Positions 1 to 5,142 of a stretch of 5,261 bases of DNA are shown piece after piece; position 1 is the first letter of the stretch, and each line of letters opens with the position of its first letter. The notes beneath the pieces are model-generated. The model did not search any database, was not told where the DNA came from, and saw only the letters and a list, made by a program, of their open reading frames with translations. The stretch is from Nitrospirota bacterium. Its GTDB lineage: Bacteria > Nitrospirota > 9FT-COMBO-42-15 > HDB-SIOI813. The translations under genes were made by a program, and so were the position numbers. The stretch is taken from positions 1 to 5,261 of the forward strand of contig JACRGZ010000151.1 of assembly GCA_016234155.1 (NCBI GenBank), in the 5' to 3' direction.

Positions 1-43
1 CCGAGTTTCATGGCGAAGTGCTTGACGGTGAAGGGTAGTCCGA

Positions 44-76
44 GAGCCGTGTGAGGGAAAACCTCACGCACGGTTC
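44..76 (+). ncRNA. Group II intron domain V catalytic hairpin
   Basis: Bases 44-51 pair with 69-76 (8 bp, with the usual G46-U74 wobble beside the catalytic AGC). Bases C67-G68 form the conserved 2-nt bulge, 52-56 pair with 62-66, and 57-61 (GAAAA) close the hairpin. Most introns have a GNRA tetraloop here, so the five-base loop is a small variation. Domain V holds the two catalytic metal ions in the folded ribozyme. An intact helix suggests the intron was recently functional. Confidence 0.9.
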
Positions 77-78
77 GA

Positions 79-131
79 TGAGGGGGAACTGGAAAAACAG
101 GTGACCGCTGTTCGCCTGTTCCCTACTCTAC
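79..131 (+). ncRNA. Group II intron domain VI with branch-point adenosine
   Basis: GAG (80-82) pairs with CTC (126-128), leaving A125 bulged. G83-U124, GGG (84-86) with CCC (121-123) and AAC (87-89) with GTT (118-120) continue the stem. AACAG (96-100) pairs with CTGTT (108-112) in a distal hairpin. A125 lies seven bases from the intron end, the normal position for the lariat branch-point adenosine. The intron ends TAC, matching the usual AY 3' terminus. Confidence 0.85.
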
Positions 132-160
132 CACAAAGGATGATGAAAATCCCCCTTAAT

Positions 161-278
161 CCCCCTTTTTCAAAGGGGGAAACAGGTTCCCCCCTTTAGG
201 AAAGGGGGACTTACCCCCCTTTTCTAAAGGGGGGATGGGGGGATTATGGGGGGATACGTCCCCCTTTTTTAAAGGGGG
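161..278 (+). repeat. Four tandem C5T3 / A3G5 stem-loops
   Basis: The stems are 161-168/172-179 (loop TTC), 190-197/201-208 (loop AGG), 214-222/226-234 (loop TCT, 9 bp) and 260-267/271-278 (loop TTT). Each is a perfect 8-9 bp stem with a 3-nt loop. Loop sequences differ while the stems are kept. In addition, 148-168 and 271-291 form a 21-bp inverted repeat with one mismatch, so the cluster can also fold as one long hairpin. Confidence 0.85.
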
Positions 279-307
279 ATTTAGGGGGATTATGGGGTGA
301 GGGGGGG
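274..307 (+). other. Potential G-quadruplex, left copy
   Basis: Four G-runs, 274-278, 284-288, 294-297 and 301-307, are separated by loops ATTTA, ATTAT and TGA. This fits the usual G4 pattern with up to four tetrads and short loops. It lies on the coding strand, 29 nt before the grpE Shine-Dalgarno, so it would also be present in any mRNA reading through from upstream. The same run spacing recurs in the right copy. Folding in vivo is inferred. Confidence 0.6.
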
Positions 308-336
308 ATTTGAAAAGGTATTTTCAGATGAATAAT

Positions 337-346
337 AGGAGGTGAT
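337..346 (+). promoter_or_regulatory. Strong Shine-Dalgarno of grpE, decides the start
   Basis: AGGAGGTGAT is a near-perfect complement of the 16S rRNA 3' end. It lies 8 nt before TTG at 351. The in-frame GTG at 342 overlaps this site itself and has no separate ribosome binding site, so it is not the likely start. Confidence 0.85.
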
Positions 347-350
347 TAGT

Positions 351-911
351 TTGGCGGATAATGAGCTTCAGAAAGGAGAGGAAGAGGTGTCGGGAGAAGG
401 AAGGGAGGAAGTTGCCATTAATGAGGAAATAAGCGTAGAGGCGCTCCGTGAGGCGCTTGAGAAAAAAGAGGCTGAATGTAAGGATCTGCAGGATAAATAC
501 CTCAGGGCACTTGCCGAGATGGAAAATTTCAGGAAGCGGCTGAACAGGGATATGAATGAGTCTGTAAAGTTTGCCAATGAGAAGATACTCTGTGACCTGT
601 TGTCTGTAATTGACAATTTAGAACGGGCGATACGCCATTCTAAGGAAAAGAAGGACTTTGATGCCCTTATAGATGGCATGGAATTGACCATGAAAGAGTT
701 TACCGGCGTTTTTGAGAAGTATGGGGTTCAATGTATAGAATCTGTGGGACAATTATTTGACCCGTCACGACATCATGCCGTATCTATTGTAGAATCTGAG
801 ACCCATCAGGATAACATTATATTAGAAGAATTTCGCAGAGGGTATCTGCTGAATGACAGGGTTTTAAGGCCATCGCTTGTGAGTGTGGCAAAGAAAAAAG
901 AGGGGACATGA
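351..911 (+). CDS. grpE: Nucleotide exchange factor GrpE
   Basis: GrpE is the cytoplasmic cochaperone that releases ADP from DnaK and so resets the Hsp70 cycle. From TTG 351 the protein has 186 residues, within the usual bacterial range of about 170-210. Residues 1-30 are acidic and probably disordered. Residues 32-75 are a charged coiled-coil helix (ALREALEKKEAE, then RALAEMENFRKRL, a typical GrpE stretch). Residues 76-125 are the helical bundle used for dimerisation (LLSVIDNLERA). Residues 136-180 are the beta domain that contacts DnaK, with FDPSRHHA at 136-143 and GYLLNDRVLRPSLVSVAK at 164-181. The start is set by the Shine-Dalgarno at 337-346; an upstream in-frame GTG at 342 would add MIS but overlaps that site. 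It is the first visible gene of the operon, with dnaK 72 nt downstream. No hrcA is seen before it; the repeat and intron lie there instead. Confidence 0.95.
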   Translation: MADNELQKGEEEVSGEGREEVAINEEISVEALREALEKKEAECKDLQDKYLRALAEMENFRKRLNRDMNESVKFANEKILCDLLSVIDNLERAIRHSKEKKDFDALIDGMELTMKEFTGVFEKYGVQCIESVGQLFDPSRHHAVSIVESETHQDNIILEEFRRGYLLNDRVLRPSLVSVAKKKEGT

Positions 912-918
912 TAAGGAC

Positions 919-947
919 TTGAATCCCAGTGTCATAATGGTTATAAA
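919..947 (+). promoter_or_regulatory. Candidate sigma70-type promoter before dnaK
   Basis: TTGAAT (919-924; four of six to TTGACA) is followed by 17 nt and TATAAA (942-947; five of six to TATAAT). Transcription would begin near 954, leaving a leader of about 30 nt that contains the dnaK Shine-Dalgarno. The -35 context CTTGAA also resembles heat-shock sigma32 sites, but no CCCCAT-type -10 follows. No CIRCE inverted repeat (TTAGCACTC-N9-GAGTGCTAA) is present. This would let dnaK-dnaJ be transcribed apart from grpE. Confidence 0.5.
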
Positions 948-967
948 AATATGGGGTATTTCTAAAT

Positions 968-974
968 AAGGAGG
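968..974 (+). promoter_or_regulatory. Shine-Dalgarno of dnaK
   Basis: AAGGAGG ends 9 nt before ATG 984. A nearer ATG at 979 is in another frame and meets a stop after six codons. Translation from 984 gives the canonical MGKVIGIDLGTTNS beginning. Confidence 0.85.
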
Positions 975-983
975 AATAATGTC

Positions 984-2912
984 ATGGGAAAAGTCATAGG
1001 AATAGACCTTGGGACCACAAACTCATGTGTGGCCGTTATGACAGGGGGGGAGCCTGTTGTAATACCGAATGCTGAAGGGAGCCGTACGACCCCTTCTGTT
1101 GTTGCTTTCACCGATAAGGGTGAAAGGCTTGTCGGGGCGATAGCAAAACGTCAGGCAATAACTAATCCTGAAAACACGATATTTTCAATAAAGAGATTAA
1201 TAGGCCGCAAGTTTAACGCCCCGGAGGTGGGTGAGGCAAGGAAGAGGCTCCCTTATAAGATAGTTGAGGCGCCAAACGGTGATGCCCATGTAGAAGTGAG
1301 GGGCAAGGCATACAGTCCGGCTGAGATATCAGCCATGATACTTCAGAAGATGAAACAGACCGCAGAAGACTATTTGGGGGAGACTGTTACAGATGCAGTT
1401 GTTACAGTACCGGCGTATTTTGATGACAGCCAGAGACAGGCCACAAAGGATGCGGGACGTATCTCGGGGCTTAATGTATTAAGGATTATCAATGAACCGA
1501 CGGCGGCATCACTGGCATATGGCCTTGATAAGAAAAAAGATGAAAGGATAGCGGTATACGACCTTGGCGGAGGGACATTCGATATATCAATCCTCGAGAT
1601 CGGAGAAGGTGTTTTCGAGGTCAAGTCTACAAATGGGAATACTTATTTGGGTGGTGATGACCTTGACCTGAGGATTATTGACTGGATGGCTGATGAATTC
1701 AAGAAGGATCAGGGTATTGACCTCCGGAATGACAAGATGGCCCTTCAGAGGCTGAAAGAGGCTGCGGAAAAGGCAAAGATAGAACTTTCCTCCTCGATGG
1801 ATACAGACATAAATCTTCCGTTCGTTACTGCCGATGCCTCGGGGCCAAAACACCTTACTATGAAGCTAACAAGGGCGAAGTTGGAACAGCTTGTGGATAC
1901 CCTGGTTGAGAGCACTGTAGAGCCATGCCGCCGGGCAATGTCAGATGCAGGCGTCAGTGCAAAAGAGATAGATGAGGTGGTTCTGGTGGGGGGGCAGATC
2001 AGGATGCCAATGGTTCAGAAAGTGGTGCGGGATTTCTTCGAGAAGGAACCGCATAAAGGTGTAAACCCTGATGAAGTGGTTGCAGTCGGCGCTGCAATCC
2101 AGGGTGGTGTCCTGAAGGGTGAGGTTAAGGATGTGCTTCTCCTGGATGTAACCCCGCTTTCCCTGGGGATTGAGACCCTTGGTGGAGTTTTTACCAAGCT
2201 TATAGAGAGAAACACTACTATACCATCGCGTAAGAGTCAGATATTCTCCACTGCCGCAGACAGCCAGACTGCCGTTACTATAAAGGTCTGTCAGGGCGAG
2301 AGGGAGATGGCCGCCGACAACAAGCTGCTGGGGATGTTTGAGCTCATGGGTATTCCATCTGCCCCCCGCGGCATCCCGCAGATAGAGGTGACATTTGATA
2401 TTGATGCCAACGGCATTGTCCATGTTTCTGCAAAGGACAAGGCTACAAGTAAAGAGCAGTCAATCAGGATTACTGCATCGAGCGGTCTGACAGAGAATGA
2501 GATAAAACAGATGGTAAAAGATGCGGAGTCACATGCAGAAGATGATAAGAGGAAGAAACAACTTGCAGAGGCCAGAAATGAGGCAGACAACATGATCTAT
2601 TCCGTTGAAAAGTCTCTCAGGGAGTTTGGCGACAAGGTCTCCGGGGATGAAAAGTCAAGGATACAGTCTGCTATTGATACGGCAAGGAAGGCTATGGAGT
2701 CTGATAATCCGGATACTATAAAGAATGCCATACAGGAGCTGAGTACAGTCTCCCACAAGCTTGCAGAGGAGATGTATAAAAAGGCAACGGCAGAGTCTGC
2801 GGAGGGCGCCGGAGCCGGAACCGAAACCGGTGCTGCAGGGGGAGAAGAGGGCAAACCAAAGGAAGATGTTGTTGACGCAGACTTTGAAGAGGTGGATAAG
2901 GAAAAGAAGTAA
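984..2912 (+). CDS. dnaK: Molecular chaperone DnaK (Hsp70)
   Basis: DnaK is the ATP-driven cytosolic chaperone that binds exposed hydrophobic peptide segments, working with DnaJ and GrpE. The 642 residues match the normal full length (about 600-650). The nucleotide-binding domain (1-382) holds IGIDLGTTNS at 5-14, VYDLGGGTFDISIL, and the extra segment near residues 75-100 seen in Gram-negative DnaK proteins. The interdomain linker DVLLLDVTP starts at 383. The substrate-binding beta domain (about 390-500) includes GERE.AADN and PRGIPQIEVTFDID. The helical lid runs to about 605, and a G/A/E-rich tail ends in DVVDADFEEVDKEKK. One oddity is in the third Hsp70 signature, which reads VGGQIRMP: Ile339 (ATC) stands where Ser or Thr is the rule. 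All else looks intact. The stop codon lies inside a heptamer repeat. Upstream is a good Shine-Dalgarno and a candidate promoter. Confidence 0.98.
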   Translation: MGKVIGIDLGTTNSCVAVMTGGEPVVIPNAEGSRTTPSVVAFTDKGERLVGAIAKRQAITNPENTIFSIKRLIGRKFNAPEVGEARKRLPYKIVEAPNGDAHVEVRGKAYSPAEISAMILQKMKQTAEDYLGETVTDAVVTVPAYFDDSQRQATKDAGRISGLNVLRIINEPTAASLAYGLDKKKDERIAVYDLGGGTFDISILEIGEGVFEVKSTNGNTYLGGDDLDLRIIDWMADEFKKDQGIDLRNDKMALQRLKEAAEKAKIELSSSMDTDINLPFVTADASGPKHLTMKLTRAKLEQLVDTLVESTVEPCRRAMSDAGVSAKEIDEVVLVGGQIRMPMVQKVVRDFFEKEPHKGVNPDEVVAVGAAIQGGVLKGEVKDVLLLDVTPLSLGIETLGGVFTKLIERNTTIPSRKSQIFSTAADSQTAVTIKVCQGEREMAADNKLLGMFELMGIPSAPRGIPQIEVTFDIDANGIVHVSAKDKATSKEQSIRITASSGLTENEIKQMVKDAESHAEDDKRKKQLAEARNEADNMIYSVEKSLREFGDKVSGDEKSRIQSAIDTARKAMESDNPDTIKNAIQELSTVSHKLAEEMYKKATAESAEGAGAGTETGAAGGEEGKPKEDVVDADFEEVDKEKK

Positions 2913-2940
2913 GAAGTAAGAAGTAAGAAGGTAGAAGTAA
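2906..2940 (+). repeat. Heptamer minisatellite GAAGTAA x5 across the dnaK stop
   Basis: Five 7-bp units stand in tandem: 2906-2912, 2913-2919, 2920-2926, 2927-2933 (diverged, GAAGGTA) and 2934-2940. The TAA of the first unit is the dnaK stop codon. Because seven is not a multiple of three, TAA in the first three units falls in all three forward frames. The array may change length by replication slippage without extending DnaK. Confidence 0.9.
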
Positions 2941-2978
2941 GACGATAACGATTTAGTATTTTGTACATATAGAATTAT

Positions 2979-2983
2979 GGGAG
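2979..2983 (+). promoter_or_regulatory. Weak ribosome binding site of dnaJ
   Basis: GGGAG lies 10 nt before TTG 2994. The reading frame is closed by TAA at 2988-2990, so TTG 2994 is the only start that keeps the canonical N-terminus of DnaJ. ATG at 2977 is in another frame. Confidence 0.6.
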
Positions 2984-2993
2984 CTGATAAGAA

Positions 2994-4112
2994 TTGGCCT
3001 CTAAGAGAGATTACTATGAGGTGCTGGGTGTTGGACGGGATGCTGCAAACGAGGACCTGAAAAAGGCCTACCGTAGATTAGCCCTTAAATATCATCCTGA
3101 TAAAAATCCTGAGAACAAGGAGGCTGAAGAGAAGTTTAAAGAAGTCAACGAGGCATATGAGGCATTGAGCGACCCTGACAGGCGAAGAAAATACGACCTC
3201 TTCGGGCACGGTATGGAGGGCGCCGGATTTGGAGGGGCTGAGGGTTTTGGCGGTTTTGGCGCTGGCGGTTTCGGGGATATATTTGAGGACATCTTTGAAG
3301 ACTTCTTTGGAGCAGGCACGAGGAGGGGGAGGCGTGCCCAGAGGGGCGCTGACCTCAGGTACAATCTTGAAATATCATTTGAAGAGGCTGCCTTTGGTTT
3401 AGAGACCAAGATAAATATACCCCGGACGGAGGTGTGCAGCGCCTGTAATGGCAGGGGCGCCAAATCTTCTGCAAAGCCCTCTGTTTGTCCTACCTGTAAA
3501 GGTACGGGTCAGATAAGGTTTCAGCAAGGTTTCTTCACGCTGGCCAGAACCTGTTCCCACTGTAATGGTGAAGGGCGTATTATTACGGACCCCTGTGACA
3601 AGTGCCGCGGGAGAAAGAGGGTACAGAGGGAACGCGGCCTCTCGGTAAAGATACCCCCTGGTGTAGAGACCGGTTCAAGGTTAAGACTTTCCGGGGAGGG
3701 GGAGGCGGGTATAGAAGGGGGACCTACCGGAGATTTATATGTAGTTATTACAGTAAGAGAACATCCAATCTTTACCAGAGAGGAAAACGACATAATATGC
3801 ACTATCCCTATAAGTTTTGTCCAGGCGGCGATTGGAGGGAAGATAGAAGTTCCAACACTGAGGGGGAGCGTAACTATTAATGTGCCGCCTGGGACTCAGC
3901 CAGGCAGTATGTTGCGAATAAAAGGGAAGGGTATAGCGGATCTGAGAGGTTACGGCACAGGTGATCAGATAGTAAAGATAGAGGTTCACATCCCCAAGAA
4001 ACTTACACCCAATCAGAAGGAACTTTTAGAAGAGTATGCCAGAATCTCCGGTGAGGATGCAGGTATAGGCAGCAGCGGTTTCTTCAAAAAGGTAAAAGAC
4101 ATGTTTGAGTGA
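2994..4112 (+). CDS. dnaJ: Chaperone protein DnaJ (Hsp40, type I)
   Basis: DnaJ captures unfolded clients and stimulates ATP hydrolysis by DnaK. The 372 residues are the usual type I length. The J domain (about 5-70) has the HPD motif at 34-36. The Gly/Phe-rich region (71-108) carries the GDIFEDIFEDFFG segment. The zinc domain has four CxxC pairs at C148/C151, C165/C168, C187/C190 and C201/C204, enough for two zinc ions. The first three pairs have the full CxxCxGxG form, but the fourth reads CDKCRGRK and lacks its final glycine. The C-terminal peptide-binding beta domains run from about 215 to 335 (VKIPPGVETGSRLRL, GDLYV.I.V..HP.F), followed by a short dimerisation helix. TTG 2994 is the start because TAA closes the frame just upstream and MASKRDYYEVLGV fits the family. 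It is the third gene of the operon, 81 nt after dnaK and close to rsmE. Confidence 0.97.
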   Translation: MASKRDYYEVLGVGRDAANEDLKKAYRRLALKYHPDKNPENKEAEEKFKEVNEAYEALSDPDRRRKYDLFGHGMEGAGFGGAEGFGGFGAGGFGDIFEDIFEDFFGAGTRRGRRAQRGADLRYNLEISFEEAAFGLETKINIPRTEVCSACNGRGAKSSAKPSVCPTCKGTGQIRFQQGFFTLARTCSHCNGEGRIITDPCDKCRGRKRVQRERGLSVKIPPGVETGSRLRLSGEGEAGIEGGPTGDLYVVITVREHPIFTREENDIICTIPISFVQAAIGGKIEVPTLRGSVTINVPPGTQPGSMLRIKGKGIADLRGYGTGDQIVKIEVHIPKKLTPNQKELLEEYARISGEDAGIGSSGFFKKVKDMFE

Positions 4113-4126
4113 TAATCTCTCTGACC

Positions 4127-4142
4127 CCCTTTTGATAAAGGG
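4127..4142 (+). repeat. Degenerate hairpin unit like the dispersed repeat
   Basis: CCCTTT (4127-4132), a TGAT loop and AAAGGG (4137-4142) form a 6-bp stem, preceded by two more C. The shape closely resembles the CCCCCTTT-NNN-AAAGGGGG units at 161-278. It sits between the dnaJ stop and the likely rsmE start, in the stretch that would encode an atypical N-terminal extension of RsmE. It could be a remnant of the repeat family or chance; the unit is short. Confidence 0.45.
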
Positions 4143-4158
4143 AAACGGATTTGTAATC

Positions 4159-4911
4159 TTGCCCGTTTATTTCATTAAAAAAAATCAGATAAAAGAGAAT
4201 CAAGTTACAATAACCGGTGATCTGTTAAAACACCTCCGCGACTCATTACGCATAAAAAAAGGTGAAAAGATCTTCTGCGTTGATGAGGATGGCGGGAAGT
4301 ATACATTAGTAACAACGCATACGGGTAAAGATTTATTCGTTGGTGAGATAATCGGGAGAGTGGTTAAGAAGATAAGTCCTCCCGTTCATATACACCTGGC
4401 GCAGGCAATTCCAAAGGGCGCCAAATTAGATTTTATCATACAGAAGACCACAGAACTTGGTGTTAATACTATAACCCCTGTTGCGTCAGAGCATTGTGTC
4501 GTCAGGATTGAGAAAGAGAGGGTTGAAGAGAGGTTAAAGCGCTGGAAGAAGATAGCCCTTGAGGCGGCGCAGCAATCGAGCCGCATGGACATACCTGATA
4601 TAGCGCTCCCTATCACCTTCCATGATTTTATATCTTCCTTTAAGAAGGGTGACTTAAATCTGTTGCTGTATGAGGGGGAGAAGAGAGTGGGGATAAAAAA
4701 GGTGTTAAGGGGTGTTCAGGAGGCGAAGGGTGTGGTAAAGAGCGTAGTAATACTTATTGGCCCTGAGGGCGGATTTTCTGATAAAGAGGTTGAGATGGCA
4801 GTTGCAGGTGGATTTACTGCCGTATCACTCGGTGAGTTCATCCTCCGCACAGAGACAGCCCCCATAGTAGCTATCTCCATCATCCAGTATGAGCTTGGGT
4901 ATATGGGGTAG
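4159..4911 (+). CDS. rsmE: 16S rRNA (uracil-1498-N3)-methyltransferase RsmE
   Basis: RsmE methylates N3 of U1498 in 16S rRNA of the 30S subunit, using S-adenosylmethionine. From TTG 4159 the protein has 250 residues, the usual size, and begins MPVYFI, like the MPR.F start of the family. An N-terminal PUA-like RNA-binding domain (about 1-70) precedes a SPOUT methyltransferase domain. Family motifs are QAIPKGAKLDFIIQKTTELG (82-101), KKIALEAAQQSSR (130-142), IGPEGGF (200-206) and the knot segment SLGEFILRTETAP (223-235). The frame also stays open to TTG 4105, which overlaps dnaJ by 8 nt and would give 268 residues. I prefer 4159 because the extra 18 residues do not look like the family and cover a repeat-like hairpin, although no strong Shine-Dalgarno precedes either start. 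prmA, often found between dnaJ and rsmE, is absent. Confidence 0.9.
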   Translation: MPVYFIKKNQIKENQVTITGDLLKHLRDSLRIKKGEKIFCVDEDGGKYTLVTTHTGKDLFVGEIIGRVVKKISPPVHIHLAQAIPKGAKLDFIIQKTTELGVNTITPVASEHCVVRIEKERVEERLKRWKKIALEAAQQSSRMDIPDIALPITFHDFISSFKKGDLNLLLYEGEKRVGIKKVLRGVQEAKGVVKSVVILIGPEGGFSDKEVEMAVAGGFTAVSLGEFILRTETAPIVAISIIQYELGYMG

Positions 4912-4945
4912 AAAGAAGTTACCCTCAGATGAAACAAGTCTTTGA

Positions 4946-5021
<76 letters not shown>

Positions 5022-5045
5022 GTAATGTTTTTCCTTACTCCAGCA

Positions 5046-5074
5046 ATGTTACATTTATGCTTATTTGTTGTCAA
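5046..5074 (-). promoter_or_regulatory. Sigma70-type promoter of tRNA-Ala
   Basis: On the - strand a perfect -35 TTGACA (5074-5069) is followed by exactly 17 nt and TAACAT (5051-5046; four of six to TATAAT). Transcription would start near 5039-5040, about 18 nt before the mature tRNA 5' end. A consensus -35 fits a stable-RNA gene. No clear intrinsic terminator is seen beyond the tRNA 3' end. Confidence 0.7.
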
Positions 5075-5113
5075 GTATCAGATAGCTTCCTTTGCTTGAC
5101 AACTACAATGTAA
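5049..5113. repeat. Nested inverted repeat with two outward TTGACA boxes
   Basis: GTTGTCAAG (5067-5075) and CTTGACAAC (5095-5103) form a perfect 9-bp inverted repeat around a 19-nt centre. Outside it, TTACATT (5049-5055) and AATGTAA (5107-5113) form a second 7-bp pair at unequal distance. The left arms are the -35 and -10 region of the tRNA promoter. The right arm carries TTGACA at 5096-5101 facing right, but with only weak -10 candidates (TTAGTT or TAGTTT near 5119-5125). Confidence 0.7.
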
Positions 5114-5142
5114 AAGGGTTAGTTTATTCAGATGAACCGTCA

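Larger units (their letters stand above)
1..131 (+). mobile_element. Group II intron, 3' end only (domains V and VI)
   Basis: This is the 3' terminal part of a self-splicing group II intron; domains I-IV and any intron-encoded reverse transcriptase/maturase would lie left of the window. The sequence shows a domain V hairpin with the AGC catalytic triad (45-47), a 2-nt bulge and an A-rich loop. It is followed by a domain VI stem with a bulged adenosine at 125 and a terminal ...CTCTAC. The intron lies on the same strand as the grpE operon. The 3' splice site is placed after C131 because the next base, 132, is exactly where similarity to the repeat copy at 5156 begins. Positions 1-43 are probably the domain IV/V joining region; all three forward frames hit stops within about 54 nt, so no coding is claimed. 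Class cannot be assigned from this fragment. Confidence 0.9.
132..347 (+). repeat. Dispersed C/G-rich hairpin repeat, left copy
   Basis: This non-coding element shares both ends with the sequence at 5156-5261. The left part (132-156, CACAAAGGATGATG then AAAATCCCCCT) and the right part (from about 274: GGGGGATTTAGGGGG, ATTATGGGG, then GATTTGA.A.G.TATTTTCAG) match in the same order. The middle is longer here because four CCCCCTTT/AAAGGGGG hairpins are present rather than one. Similarity continues to about 347 and includes the grpE Shine-Dalgarno. It has no coding potential, and no T-tract follows the stems, so they do not look like ordinary intrinsic terminators. It could be a MITE-like or REP-like family; a mobilising transposase cannot be named from this window. 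Confidence 0.85.

Noticed and set aside
161..278. Hairpins as intrinsic terminators or a CRISPR array
   Set aside because: No T-tract follows the stems on either strand, and there are no unique spacers of regular length between identical direct repeats.
310..336. TTGAAA and AATAAT as a grpE promoter
   Set aside because: The spacer is only 15 nt, and transcription would start at or beyond the Shine-Dalgarno, leaving no ribosome binding site.
342..350. GTG at 342 as the grpE start
   Set aside because: It overlaps the Shine-Dalgarno AGGAGGTGAT; TTG 351 has the right spacing and only three residues differ.
979..999. ATG at 979 as a leader peptide before dnaK
   Set aside because: It gives six codons, lies only 4 nt from the Shine-Dalgarno and overlaps the real start; nothing suggests attenuation.
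1941..2423. Reverse-strand open frames inside dnaK, including one of 160 codons
   Set aside because: They are antisense to strongly conserved Hsp70 coding sequence and show no recognisable family features.
2945..2975. TATAGA at 2968 as a promoter for dnaJ
   Set aside because: No acceptable -35 lies 16-18 nt upstream.
3602..3880. Second + frame open within dnaJ (92 codons)
   Set aside because: It overlaps the well-supported DnaJ C-terminal domains and has low-complexity, basic content typical of a shadow frame.
4906..4924. GGGTA/TACCC hairpin as a terminator between rsmE and the tRNA
   Set aside because: The stem is only 5 bp with a 9-nt loop and no T-tract on either strand.
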